64,000 nt of DNA from Batkoa obscura (taxonomy: Eukaryota; Entomophthoromycota; Entomophthoromycetes; Entomophthorales; Batkoaceae): the NCBI GenBank assembly GCA_030770535.1, contig JASVEC010000025.1:310001-374000 (forward strand). Direction: 5' to 3'. The number at the start of each line of letters is the position of its first letter. Position 1 is the first letter of the stretch. The notes under the pieces are model-generated. The model did no database searches and was not told the origin of the DNA. It saw nothing but the letters and a program-made list of their open reading frames with translations. The position numbers and the translations under genes are program-made. This document shows positions 11,148 to 22,460 of the stretch, piece after piece.

Positions 11148-12065
11148 TTAGTTAAAAATTTTATTATACCACATCCTTGCTCTAATTTTGAGCTCATGGT
11201 TAATTGCGGTATGGGTAGCAAGTACCAAAATAGAGTTTAAGAAGAAGCCAAAAGTCATTAAAGTGGTAGCAATAGTACCAAAGATAAATTGTAAGTTTTC
11301 ATTAGACTCTAGAAGATGAAATATTGTATCAACAACGATCGAAACAAGGCCTAAAAACATACAAATGGAATAAAGGGATAATGTATAATAAATTCTTAAG
11401 GAGGCTCTCTTTTTGTTATTCTTGGTAGTATCAAGATTGCACTCTGTAATATTTAAATCTATAAATTGCGATAAATTGGTCAGGTAAAAAGCTATCTTTA
11501 TATAACTTAGTATGATAATTATTAAACTCATGAGTGAAATAATGATAAAATGATAGAAAGCAATAGTTGAAACAATTGAAGTTCTAGGATAGATGGAACA
11601 AACAAGCTTTGCAGCTTGAGCTTTAAATTCAGTATTGACAGCTAAATAGATTGACAAGCATGTATGAAATAGTAATGATAAGACCCCAGGAAAAATGGTA
11701 TATTTAATAATGTTAATTTTAGTTACAACCTTTAATCTTTCCATCGCCAAAAAAGCAGAAACAATAAACTGGGAAAAGATCAATAAGATTGTAAAAAATC
11801 CTAAATATTGGCATAGAACAGGACTATTAATTGCATCGTCATTAGTTATTATAGTTGGTATTATATCTGACATGGATACTAATGGAAACATCAGCTCTAT
11901 AGATGCTATTAATATTATCAATTTTAGATCCCTCGTGTATGATCGTAGTTTAACTACTATATATATTAACAGTATACTAGCTATAGCTGATATTGCTCCT
12001 ATACAATTTAGTAAATACCCAACAGGGTTTTCATTTATCATACTATAAAAACAAAACAAAAACAA
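11148..12065 (-). CDS. Seven-transmembrane receptor, family-1-like GPCR (1)
   Basis: An intronless 305-residue protein with seven hydrophobic segments. A Cys stands at the top of the third helix (C85) and M-E-R-L at residues 108-111 at its cytosolic end, the position of the E/D-R-Y microswitch of rhodopsin-like receptors. It resembles the receptor at 21528 in length, in the KxRxxTxDxxxII block after helix 1, and in the Ala/Ser-Ala-x-Leu-Ala-x-E-R helix 3 end. Ligand and partner G protein are unknown. A second Met at residue 9 (MINENPVG) could be the true start. The C-terminal tail is very short. Membrane location is inferred from hydropathy. Confidence 0.75.
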   Translation of the reverse strand: MFLFCFYSMINENPVGYLLNCIGAISAIASILLIYIVVKLRSYTRDLKLIILIASIELMFPLVSMSDIIPTIITNDDAINSPVLCQYLGFFTILLIFSQFIVSAFLAMERLKVVTKINIIKYTIFPGVLSLLFHTCLSIYLAVNTEFKAQAAKLVCSIYPRTSIVSTIAFYHFIIISLMSLIIIILSYIKIAFYLTNLSQFIDLNITECNLDTTKNNKKRASLRIYYTLSLYSICMFLGLVSIVVDTIFHLLESNENLQFIFGTIATTLMTFGFFLNSILVLATHTAINHELKIRARMWYNKIFN

Positions 12066-12687
12066 AAAACAAAAAATAAAAAACGAAAAAAGTGATGATA
12101 AAAATAAAAACGTGGTGTTTATATTAATAATATTACTTTTATAATAAATAACTTAATTAGAAATTACAATTTTTATTTGATATTGAAAATTCTTGTTTTC
12201 GATTAGTTCAATCACAAATGTTTCTTTATGACGAAATCATACAGGTTTACCATTTATATATTTTTGACCATAAAAAGCAGAAGTTACTAATCATTACCTA
12301 AGGCTATACAAACCTATTCGAACTACTATTTAATTGCTAAAAACAAATGGATGTTTATGACCTGAAATATACCAATATACACACAATGGCTTTATCCTTA
12401 TTTTTCAAATTTTTTGAAAATTTATTTTATGTTGTTACCGCATTTAGACTAATTTTCAATATATTAATTTTTGATCATTTTTTACCATTGTTAGCTTTAC
12501 TTGCATAGGAATCATTGGTTCAAATAGTAGACAGAATTTGAACCCAAAATAATACTATATTCAAATATTACATTACATGAATAATATTATACTTCTGTAT
12601 TCAATAAAATAAAAAAAAGATAAATCAATAAGTGATAGAACAACAAAGTATAAGTATCAAAAACTAAAAAATAATACAGTTTAATTT
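12066..12687. other. Intergenic GPCR 1 / SND2
   Basis: No coding frame or repeat recognised. It contains the receptor's upstream region and the 3' side of SND2. Confidence 0.4.
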
Positions 12688-13280
12688 TTAAGGACCATTT
12701 CGAAATTTAAAGATGGGCAACACAACATTAAAGATTAGTAAATAAGCTCCATAGCCTGGTATCTAAATAATGAATAGGAATAAATAACTTACAACATAGC
12801 ACATTAAATTAAACTTACTAATAGATAGATGTACCAAAAATAGTTTGAAATGGTTGTAGCTACTTGAATAAACCATGTAATATAAAGTATATCAAACATA
12901 TAGCTAATAATATTAATACAAGTTAATATATAATATTATAATATCACTTACCTTATCAAGCCTTTACTGGACAAGTCCTCACCGGGGTTAACGATTTGAG
13001 TACCATTAAGTGTAGGCTTTGCTAACTTAATTAATTGAAAATAAATCAGCCAAGATAACCCAACGGTGAATATATAAGCTAACAAGGTATAGAAAGTTAA
13101 ACTAGAGTATTGAACTAGTAGTCTTATTATGATAAAATAAGCATTAACTCCTAAAAATATTTTTTGTAACTGAGTCAATAATTGCTCATTCTTTTGAATT
13201 ATTTTTTTCTTTTGTAAATTAGCCTACATAATTAATCTTTATTATTATCGGAATATTGTAGTATGTTTATTATTTACCAT
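12688..13280 (-). CDS. SND2: SRP-independent targeting protein 2 / TMEM208 homologue
   Basis: Four exons: 13280..13278 (the ATG alone), 13223..12952, 12903..12819 and 12762..12688, giving 144 residues. Snd2/TMEM208 is an ER membrane protein of the SND route that inserts proteins without SRP. The protein begins MANLQKKKIIQKNEQ, followed by an FLGVNAYFIIIRLLVQYSS helix pair. Later come SYMFDILYITWFIQV and a C-terminal IPGYGAYLLIFNVVLP block aligned with the APG.ALYLLW...GPWF end of TMEM208. The long basic tail of the animal protein is missing. Exon junction phases all agree. It is divergent from ORC5 with about 220 bp between starts. Confidence 0.88.
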
Positions 13281-13501
13281 GTCTTGTTATCACTCCCTTC
13301 TTTCCTTTTTTATTGCTATTATACTATAAAATGAAGAATTTTAAACCAAAAAATCAAAATTTCAATTTTAAATTGAATAAATTTTGGAATAGACGGAACG
13401 GACCAATAATATAGCATAAATTTTTTTTGATTTTTTTTTTGACGAAACAAAAAATGTCAATATTCAAATTATAGTCTTTTTGATTATTTGTTTAAAAAGA
13501 G

Positions 13502-15085
13502 ATGGAGCCCAAAATTAATAAAACTTTGCTTAAGCAGGAGTTCCCATGTAGAGAAAAGGAGATCGATATATTGAGTAATATAGATATAGTAAATTAGTTT
13601 TAAAACATGTAATTAATTTAGCATTAACCCAAAGCTGGTAGTGTCCTATAGTCGACTTTATGTATATATGGGGTTCAAGTAATGGAGGCAAAACTACTTT
13701 ATTGAAAAAAATCTATGCGCAAAAAAATTTGATTTATATTGATTTAATCGAGTGTTACTCGTTAAGTTTAGTATTAAATAGAATCTTATATTTATTATTT
13801 AAAAAGAAGGAGAATTGCAGTAAACTAAGTTTATTTTTAAGTCATTTAAAATATTTGGATAGCGGAAAGGCTTATTACTTGGTAATTTATTTTTATTATT
13901 AGTTGAAATATTTGCTTACTTATTAATATCAGATACTAGATAATGCTGAAAGGCTTCACTCTTTACCAACTCAATTGTTATTATGCTTGTTAAAAATTAA
14001 AGAAAAAGTAAAACTTATTTATTATATTTAACTAATATGCTGATTTGGATTTTTAGATAAATATTGATTTTAAAGTGATATTAGTAAGTAATTTACCATA
14101 CAGTAAACTAAGGTTAAGTATTGGAATAAAAGAACCTTTTCAATTAAATTTCAAAAATTATAATGTTGAGGAAATGAAAAAGATTCTATTAAAAAAAGCA
14201 GAAGCCATAGAAAAGAAAGAAAAGCGAGAAGCGATTATTAATTTATTTCAAAAGAAAGAGTATTTGAGTTTAAAAGTGAATTTTTTAGACTTGTTTTTAA
14301 AGGCCATTTTTATTAAAAAGAGTACCCATATACCTTTTTTAATTCAGCTGTTTTACCATTATCTATTAATTTATTCAATCCCTGTTATCACCTCACAGTC
14401 AACTGAGTCTTTCCAGCCTTCTTTTCTTTATGGTGTTTTTGCAAAAAATGGGTATGCAGATGCTATGGTTAAACTTAAATTTATAAATATCAGCGATGAC
14501 GAAGAACAAAATAATCAAACCCAAGTTGTACAAAATGAACTTGAAGCGAATAACAATCCGATTATATTACCTTATTATGCTAAATATTTATTAATAGCAA
14601 GTTATTTGGCAAGCTATAATCCAGCTAAACTTGATCCCATTTATTTTTATAATGGTGCGAATAGAATTTTAAATGGGAATTTATTAAATAAAAATAAAAG
14701 AGAACGTAAAAATAAAGTAAGTATTATATTTGAAATAAACAAAATATAATAATTAAACTTTTAATAGGATAATGACCCTAAAGAACCAAGTTTCTTCCCA
14801 ATGGATCGATTAATGGCTATTTTTTATTCTATTTTGACTGAAGAACTTATTGATACTTCTCAAATTGATAATTTAGTATGTTTTTAACTTACTTTTACTT
14901 ACTATTCATCTAATTGATTATTTTAGTTAGCAACCTTAATTTCAAATCAATTTATATCTCAAGTTGGAGGTTACGGTAGGCTAGAGGATATTAAATTAAA
15001 ATGTGAAGTTAGTTTTGAATTAATTAAAACTTTGAGTGACCAAGTAAATTTAGATCTGAGACATTATCTTCATGCTAGTGATTAA
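13502..15085 (+). CDS. ORC5: Origin recognition complex subunit 5
   Basis: Six exons (13502..13588, 13642..13881, 13933..14007, 14057..14716, 14768..14875, 14927..15085) give 442 residues, the usual Orc5 size. Orc5 is one of the AAA+ subunits of the six-subunit complex that marks replication origins and loads MCM. The Walker A region is YIWGSSNGGKTTLL in exon 2. Walker B with the Orc5-type ILDNAERLH lies in exon 3, and sensor-like VILVSNLPYSKLR opens exon 4. The C-terminal winged-helix region includes MDRLMAIFYSIL. The first acceptor was set at 13641 because an earlier TAG would leave a stop in frame. It ends only 35 bp from the convergent neighbour. Confidence 0.9.
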
Positions 15086-15120
15086 TTAAAATAAAATAAA
15101 ATAAAAAATTGTTTTTTTTA

Positions 15121-15758
15121 TTATGGTATCAATTCGACTTTACTCCATCCTTGATCCTTTTTGATAAGCTGATACTCATATCTTTTATTATTAGTCAATT
15201 CTAGATGATCAACATGATCGGGTTTTAACAATAATAAAGTGAAATTAGAGAGCGCTTTTTCCTTCATCGTTGCCTCATCGTATTCTTTAACAGTCTCCTC
15301 TTCTGTTTTAAGTACACCTGTATTGTCAATATAAAAGCTTAACTTTAATTGGTCGTTTAATTTATTAAAATAACGTTTCTTCAAATCTAGTATTTCTATT
15401 TCTGTTAAATTCTTATACCCATCCTCTTTTTTCACTACATAACCTTCACCTCTTATTCTATACTGTTCATTAAGCTCATTTAAATACCTACGTAATATAA
15501 GGTATAAAATAATGACGTAATTATTATAAAAAAACAAAATTACCAGCATAACTCGAACGCATTGTTCTTTTCCAAATGACTAATTTTATCCGACTTTAGA
15601 TGTGCTGTAACAATCAAGTAGAATTCATTTTCAATTACTTCTGATCCTCGAACTACTACTGTTCTCACAAAGGGTTGCTGCTTGTAGCAGGTACTTAACT
15701 GTACGTAGTTATCTTGGGCTTTTTTTACCTTCGATTTTAATGTTGAATACCACTTCAT
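15121..15758 (-). CDS. Alr4036-family (pyridoxamine 5'-phosphate oxidase-like) FMN-binding protein
   Basis: Two exons, 15758..15544 and 15487..15121, join with a split Trp codon to give 193 residues. The order of motifs fits the Alr4036 split-barrel family: VRTVVVRG, then LKSDKISHLEKNNAFELCWYL, then QYRIRGEG, a linker with LKKRYFNKLNDQLKLSF, and NFTLLLLKPDHVDHLEL near the end. The RGWS-like ending reads QGWSKVELIP. Members are predicted flavin-binding oxidoreductases; no reaction can be assigned. No signal peptide is visible. It is convergent with ORC5. Confidence 0.78.
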
Positions 15759-16914
15759 TTATGTTTGATGTATCTTTAAAACTAAAATTAAGATTAAATT
15801 TTTTGTACCCAAATCGAATTTATCTTAATTATTACGTAAACATCAAGTTATATTTATTACAATCATAGTGTCTTAATTATTTTGATAAACTGTAAACAAA
15901 AAACAAAGAGTCAAATTTATACACATACAGACAAATATTTTTAATGTTTCAACCAGGAACCAGATTATTTTTATACATAATATTATACCATCTAAAATAG
16001 CGTAGTTAGTTTACTAATTGTTCTCTTTTGCTATTTTTTTAGATATAGAAATTAATTAACTAGTACGGTATTTAAGCTTGGATGTGTGCTAACTAACTGT
16101 TCATTTTGAATAAAAATTAACAAGCTTTAAATCACCATGATAGAATAAATAGCTGGTTATAAAGTTTATCGTTTGCCAGCATACATTTGAAAACTTAAAT
16201 AGCTACATTAGTTAATTTCTAAAATTTAAACAATAGCAAAAAAGAGTAATAGGTAAAAAACATTCCCATACATTAATTTAAAACATATTCTAAAGCTTTT
16301 GTATTAAACATAAAATTTTATAACTGCAATGATTAAAATGATTAATAATTAAATTTAACCTTTAATAATTAAATTTTAATAAAGTTATTTACTGTTAAAC
16401 CTTGAGTTATGATTATTATTAATCAATTTGTTGGTCTAAAACAAGCCTTTTATTCTTTTGTATCATTACTAATAGCTATTGCTTTGATTATTTATCATTA
16501 TCATAACATTTGCAATTTAAACTTCAATATTTCAACAGCATTTTAGTATTTAAGAACAAATGCACTTATAATGCCAAAGTGGCATTTATTAAAAGTAATA
16601 TAATAATTAATTACTGTAGAAAAAAATAGGATAAATGTTTTATAAGAAAAAAGGATAAACGTTGAAACCAAACATGCCGAAAAAAATCTAACCTTAACTA
16701 AAGAAATTAACTATTGGGTAAAAAATAAGAGCTGCAGGTTATTCCTTGTAAATTTAATAAGTTATAATGAATAAAATAGTTAATAAATGACCAACTTAAT
16801 TTGGAGTTTTAAAAAGGAGTTTTAAAGGGATTATAAAAGTGATATAAGAATAGACATTAAATATGTAGAAAGTATAAAAAGGAAGCAGTTGACTTGATTA
16901 TATTTATCTTATAA
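15759..16914. other. Intergenic with one long-type MITE
   Basis: Contains the approximately 260-bp element ending at 16268. The remainder is A/T-rich with no supported gene. It includes the upstream region of the acyl-CoA synthetase. Confidence 0.45.
16009..16268 (+). mobile_element. Long MITE family, copy 1 (about 260 bp, left end decayed)
   Basis: Its right end is AACATTCCCA followed by TA. Internally it matches the element at 60817-61090 along its length: TACTAATTGTTCT, AAATTAATTAACTAGTA, TTTAAGCTTG, AAGTTTATCGTTTG and AGGGTAATAG-like blocks recur in the same order. The left terminus is not clear, so the start is approximate. Confidence 0.7.
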
Positions 16915-19202
16915 ATGGCAATTAAAATCTTTGCTTGTGAATTGCCTAACACTAGAAAGCCAGGTCAAACTGGTAATAGAACATTATTTTATTTATATAA
17001 GTATTAAACCTTAGATAGGCATTTATATGAATGCAAATTCTATTGAACCAACAAGTGACAAACCGTATCCCAGGACGTTATATGAGCTATTTGTAAAAGG
17101 TAAGTTTAATTAAAAATACATTAAAATAATCAATAACGAGGAAAAAATAGCGTATCAAAAAGCACCAGATAATGATTTCCTTGGAACTAGAGAAAAACAG
17201 GACAATAAATTGGGGGATTATTGTTATCAAAGTTATAAAGAAGTGTACAAGAGAGCTAGTGATGTTTCAAGTGGGTTAGAATATTTGGTGCAAGAGCATG
17301 GTTTATACACCAATAAGGAAATAAAAACAGTAGGGATTTTTTCAAACAATCGTAGTGAGTGGGTGATAAGTGAATTGGCTGTGTGTTTTAGAAGCTATAC
17401 AACTGTTGGTATTTATGATACTTATGGAAAAGAAAGATTGGATCATATAATCAGTCATTCTGAAATTGAGACACTTATTCTAAACCGTGAAAAGTTATTG
17501 TTTTTGCAACAAAATAACATAAATTTACACCAAATTAAAGTATTGATTTGTTTTGACGAGATTGTTGACAATGATGATAAAATTAATTTCACAAATTGGG
17601 CTGAAAACAAAAATATTAAATTAACTTTTTTCAATGAAGTAGAGTCTTTAGGCAAAGTTAATCCTTTTACCCCAAATCCTCCTAAACCAGACTCTATATA
17701 TGTTATAGCTTACACTTCTGGTACCACCGGATTACCTAAAGGAGTGATGTCCACCCATTCAAATTATTTGGACTATTTTTATATCAAAGGAGAAGACAAT
17801 AGAGGCTTAGATTTAGTTACTTCCTATTCTTATATGCCTTTAGCACATACATATGAAAGAGCAAATTTAATAGGTGTTATTGCTTGTCAAGGAAGAACCG
17901 GATTTAATTCTGACTCTATGTTAAATTTCATGGATGATATTCAAAAGCTCCGACCTACTAAGTTAATTACAGTACCTAAGATATTATGGCAGATTTATAG
18001 CTCTATTGAGGCAGCTTGTAATTCAGCCGATCCAAATTCTGCTTTATTGAAGGAAGCTATCCAGCAAAAGTTAATTGATATGAAAGCAGGAAAAGGCATT
18101 AAATCAGATAAGTATGACCATATTTTCAAAAGATTCCGTGAATCTTTAGGTGGGGAAATTGCTTTATTGACCACTGCATCGGCTCCGATCCCATCAGAGG
18201 TTTTAGATACAATAAAAGTAGTACTATCAGCTAATATCGTAGAAGGTACTTAAACTTTGTTCACGTAACGTTGAAACTTATTATTTTAGGCTACGGGTCA
18301 ACTGAAGCACTCGGCGTTTCAATGACCGATATATATGATAGTGACTCTGGAAGTGTAGGAGCACCTTTTCCTAGGTAACTAAGATAACTAATATTTTTAT
18401 TTTTTAACATTTTTTAAAAGTGTACAAATCAAACTACTCGATTTACCAGATAAAGGATACTTAAGTAGTGATGAGCCAGTTCCTCGTGGTGAAGTATGTG
18501 TTAAAAGTCCAAATGTATTTAAAGGATATTTTAAAGATGAAAAAACTACAAAAGAAGCATTTACTGAAGATGGTTGGTTTTTGACTGGAGATGTGGGAAT
18601 GATAGACGAAAAAGGAAGATTGCATATCATTGATAGAAAAACCAATATGCTTAAATTAAATGACGGTAACTAATATTGAAATTATATATAGTGAGATTAA
18701 TAACAACTTATAGGCTATCATGTTGCACCTGAAAGAATAGAAAAGACAATAAATTATAATCCTTTGATTTTGCAATCTTTTATATACTGCGAGCCTACAG
18801 ATTCTTATGTAGTGGCATTAATTATACCAGATGAAAAAAATTATTTGAAATGGGCTCAGCAAAAATTGAATGATTCTAATTTAACTATGGAGTTTGCATG
18901 CAAAAACAGTAAATTAAATAGTTTGCTGTTGGAAGAGACAAAAGATAGTTGCGAAAAGGCTGGCTTTGCTAGGTATTTGTTATACTATATTTATTGTTTT
19001 GTATTAACTATTTTAGCTTTGAAATTCCTAAGTATATTCATCTCCATCCTACTCCATTTACTTTAGAAAATGGCCTTTTAAATGATACGTAAGTTACATA
19101 ATAATAATATAGATATTAAGTTAACATCTTTTTAGTTTTAAAATCAAACGTAAAGCAGTAAAGGAAGAATTTCTCCCCATTTTTAAAAGATTTTATAAAT
19201 AA
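16915..19202 (+). CDS. Long-chain fatty-acid--CoA ligase
   Basis: Eight exons (16915..16972, 17019..17099, 17151..18245, 18290..18374, 18421..18665, 18714..18972, 19017..19088, 19136..19202) give 653 residues. The enzyme activates long-chain fatty acids to acyl-CoA through an acyl-AMP intermediate. The AMP-binding P-loop YTSGTTGLPKGVM is at about residues 234-246. VEGYGSTEA follows at the exon 3/4 junction, and the FACS block DGWFLTGDVGMIDEKG, then IIDRKTNMLKL and GYHVAPERIEK, lie in exons 5-6. The N-terminus has no clear peroxisomal or membrane signal, and the C-terminus FKRFYK is not an SKL-type PTS1. Exon 2 and 3 acceptors were chosen to keep the frame. Confidence 0.92.
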
Positions 19203-19623
19203 ACTTAACTGTTTATCATCGTATCTGTTTGTTTTTCAAGCTGCTTTTAAATACGATTTATAATACCTAAATTATTGTACTAGTTTAAATGAAGTAAAAA
19301 AATCAATAAAATTAACTGTAGTTAAAAATTTCAAAGGCTAAGCTATGAGTTTATATGCTTAAGATACTAAATTCTATATAGGTAAAATAATCACAGCGTA
19401 GAAGATGATAGTTTTTTTAGACACTTTAATAAACATGAGTAAAATTCGTTATCAAACTAATTATGGTGGTGACTTATAAGGATTGGGGCAAGCATATAAA
19501 AAAAATAAGTTTTTTATGCTTATAGTTTATTTTCCAGTTCATAAACCAATATAAACCTATTGGCATATAGCAACAAATCAAAGCACACCTATTTCAAATC
19601 ATCTGATACTTTATACACTAATA
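19203..19623. other. Intergenic, nothing recognised
   Basis: About 420 bp downstream of the acyl-CoA synthetase, with no supported coding frame, RNA or repeat. Confidence 0.4.
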
Positions 19624-20310
19624 TCAGCTGTCATCAAACAAGCTAATAACTAGCACTTTTTCCATAGTGTGTTTATCAACCTTTAGGACGTCAATATTAA
19701 ACTTATGGATATTAATAGGAACAAGAGGAATCAAAATAACAGTTACATAATCTAAGTACATGGAGTTATTAAACCTACGATGACTACAATATTGAACATT
19801 CAAAAACTGAGAATAATAGTAACTAAATCTGTTTTCTGGTTCTCTACCAACAATATGATCTGGAAGATGAATTATTTTAATAACGCTGACATTTTCATGG
19901 GCTTGGTAAACTCAAGTAAACCTTAAACTTTCAGAGTTATAAACCATTACCTTATTATGAAGTTTGATTAAAAATGAAGCATCTTTAAAAGTGAATTCAA
20001 TTATCTTTCTTTTTACATTACATTTCATAGACGTTGCATTCATAAAATATAAAGTAGATAACTTTTGTATCAATTGATTGCTATTTCCCATTATTATTTC
20101 TTCTCCCATATTTATATCTTTGGACTCCTGAAACTGTAAGCAAGGATAATCAACTACGATACAATATTTGAAGTAGCTTTGTAAACACGAATCTGCGGTT
20201 CGTCCCATACAATTGGCACACTATTGAATCAATATCATTTTTAAGTCAGTACGTGGGTTATTCATAAATTTTATTATATTTTTACAACATAGATTTAGTG
20301 AAGTATCCAT
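19624..20310 (-). pseudogene. Unidentified gene or remnant, possibly a degenerate Zn2Cys6 zinc-cluster protein
   Basis: Two long open segments lie in line on the minus strand. 20220..about 19965 begins CANCMGRTADSC ... FKYCIVVDYPCLQ. About 19915..19624 reads VYQAHENVSVIKIIHLPDH and ends at a TGA. The Cys spacing resembles a fungal Zn2Cys6 cluster, but the fourth Cys is Phe and the second spacing is one residue too long. I could not find a donor/acceptor pair that joins the segments in phase. A stop also stands just before CANC unless an acceptor (CAATAG) is used there. Either a decayed transcription-factor gene or a gene with unusual splicing; function unknown. Confidence 0.35.
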
Positions 20311-21527
20311 CTTTTTTATCATGCCAAGATTAAGCTCAATAGATTAAATATTAGACTGATTTAGCCTAGGTTTGATATAAAATAGGCCTTCTAATAGTAA
20401 CTAATAGTCTAATACGTACATTGGAAAACTTAATTTAAAGCAATGAATAAGAATCAAATCAAATAAATATTCAAAAGTGATCTAATAACAAATACATAGC
20501 CCTTTTGATTTGAAATAAAATTAAATATTTGATAATAACATAAAAATACGTGTATTGATGTATTAATAATAATTATGAAGATTTCATTCAAACTATTTTA
20601 TAATACAATATTATATATTACTTACAATTCGTGTTTAAATTCAAGTCATTACTTTTTATTTTTTATTTACTTGGAGTTTAGCGTTACAATGGGTAGGAAA
20701 ATAATAAATTTTATTGCGAGCAAGTACCATTCATTGAGCTATATCCTAATTTTTATTGTTTTTAGATAGAATAAACTATATATTCAGTTGGGCAAGAGAC
20801 AAATAAGGGCCTTTGATAAGCACTTCTTCAATACGAAAGTTCTCTGTCATGTTAGAGCTTATAACTATTAGTAAAATACAAAAAGCGTTTTGCTATTAAA
20901 TTAAAGTTAATTGGGTCATAATATCAATATTAAAAAATCAGTTTTATAAATAATGTTTTTTAAAATATCATAAATTATCTAAACAAATATTTATGTTTGC
21001 TCATTGATACAAATCATTGTTGTTGATTTTAAATTATTATAATAAATGTCAAACTATGGGAATAGTATTATCTGATCTTTAATATCAAATTAGCAAATAT
21101 GATATCTTTACATAAAAGTTACTGAAATAACTTATTCTTGTGACTTATGACAAGTTAAATTAGATGCTGTTGTTTTAAACCTTGGATTATTTTTAAATAG
21201 CTTCGTATATTACTTATTTTTTTTTATAATGAACTAAACACGTTTGTCTATTATCAAAAGGTACTACTATTAATGTAGATAGGTTCAAATAACTAAATTT
21301 TAAAGTGTAACTACTTAACATGATCAAATTCTATATTAAATACCTTATAAAAACTTAATAATAGCTAACAATAGATGACTATCTATTTGCATCTTATATG
21401 GAATAATTCCAAGAGTTATCAACAATACATATATTTTCGAATGCAAATACCATTTATAGTAAGCTGTTTTTAAGCTAAACAGGAACAATAAAACAGCGCA
21501 TATAAATAAGTCAATTCAACTTTATAA
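20311..21527. other. 1.2-kb intergenic region upstream of GPCR 2
   Basis: A/T-rich, with one short open frame at 20575-20769 that I do not support. No repeats of the local families seen. Confidence 0.4.
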
Positions 21528-22460
21528 ATGTACTTTGTTCACCTTTTTAAAAAAATGGGCGCTCTCACTACCCATTCATTTATAATGATTAGTATATCGG
21601 CCACCATAGCTATTCTCAATTCATTTTTAATTTATCTTGCATCGAAAATAAAGCCAAGGACAAAAGACATCAATTTTATCATTGCTATATGTTGCATCGA
21701 ATATCTTTTACCAGTGGTTGGATGGGCCAACACCATAAGTGCATGGATTACTAAAAAGAAGGCTACAGATACAGTTTTAGGCTGTCAAATATTAGGCTTT
21801 ATAACAATGTCCATCTTTTTTTTTGAAGTTATGGTCAACGCTTTGCTAGCTATTGAGCGATATTCTCATATTACAAAGCAAAATTTACTACCTTTTTTTT
21901 CGATCCCTGCTTTAATTGCTTCTGTAGCCTTTATAGTATTAATTTCTATTTCTGCTGCACAGAATTTGTTTGTTAAAGCTGCTTCTGATAGTTTATGTAT
22001 GGTTATACCAAACAACTCACTATTGACAGCGATAACATTTTATTTCTTTATACTTTGTATGTTTTTGGGACTACTTACCATCTTTTATTGCTATTTGAAG
22101 TTAGCAATTTATACCAATAGTGTAACTAAATTCATTGAAATTGATGGAAACTCAAACCATAATGTTAGAACCATTACAAAAAAACCATGGAGCATAAAAT
22201 GGGTAAAAATTCGAATTTATACGACTTTGATTGCTTATGGAGTTTGTACATTTAGCTCTCTATTATGTGGGCTGGCAGAGAGTATCCATGCCTACATGTT
22301 TGGGATAGGAGGGGACGTCCAATTTGTACTAAATTTATTAACAGTCATATTATATTTGCTTGGTGCACTTACTAATTCAATGCTTTTATTATTTTTACAC
22401 GCTGGTATCTCGCGTCAATCAAAAATATTTTTTAAAAATATTTTAAGGGATAGAAGGTGA
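21528..22460 (+). CDS. Seven-transmembrane receptor, family-1-like GPCR (2)
   Basis: An intronless 310-residue protein with seven hydrophobic helices. The helix 1 Asn is retained (LNSFLIYLAS). A conserved-position Cys at C86 precedes helix 3, and E-R-Y stands at 110-112, the classical rhodopsin-family microswitch. A basic segment (KKPWSIKWVKIRIYTT) before helix 6 would face the cytosol and is the usual G-protein contact area. A second Met at residue 10 (MGALTTH) may be the start. It is related to the receptor at 11148 but clearly diverged. Ligand unknown. It ends with TGA. Confidence 0.78.
   Translation: MYFVHLFKKMGALTTHSFIMISISATIAILNSFLIYLASKIKPRTKDINFIIAICCIEYLLPVVGWANTISAWITKKKATDTVLGCQILGFITMSIFFFEVMVNALLAIERYSHITKQNLLPFFSIPALIASVAFIVLISISAAQNLFVKAASDSLCMVIPNNSLLTAITFYFFILCMFLGLLTIFYCYLKLAIYTNSVTKFIEIDGNSNHNVRTITKKPWSIKWVKIRIYTTLIAYGVCTFSSLLCGLAESIHAYMFGIGGDVQFVLNLLTVILYLLGALTNSMLLLFLHAGISRQSKIFFKNILRDRR

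Noticed and set aside
11695-12048. 117-codon open frame on the plus strand
   Set aside because: It lies wholly antisense to GPCR 1, whose seven-helix pattern and E-R-L motif are convincing.
20575-20769. 64-codon hydrophobic open frame
   Set aside because: A/T-driven Ile/Leu/Tyr/Phe-rich composition, no start context, domain or neighbour exon to support a gene.
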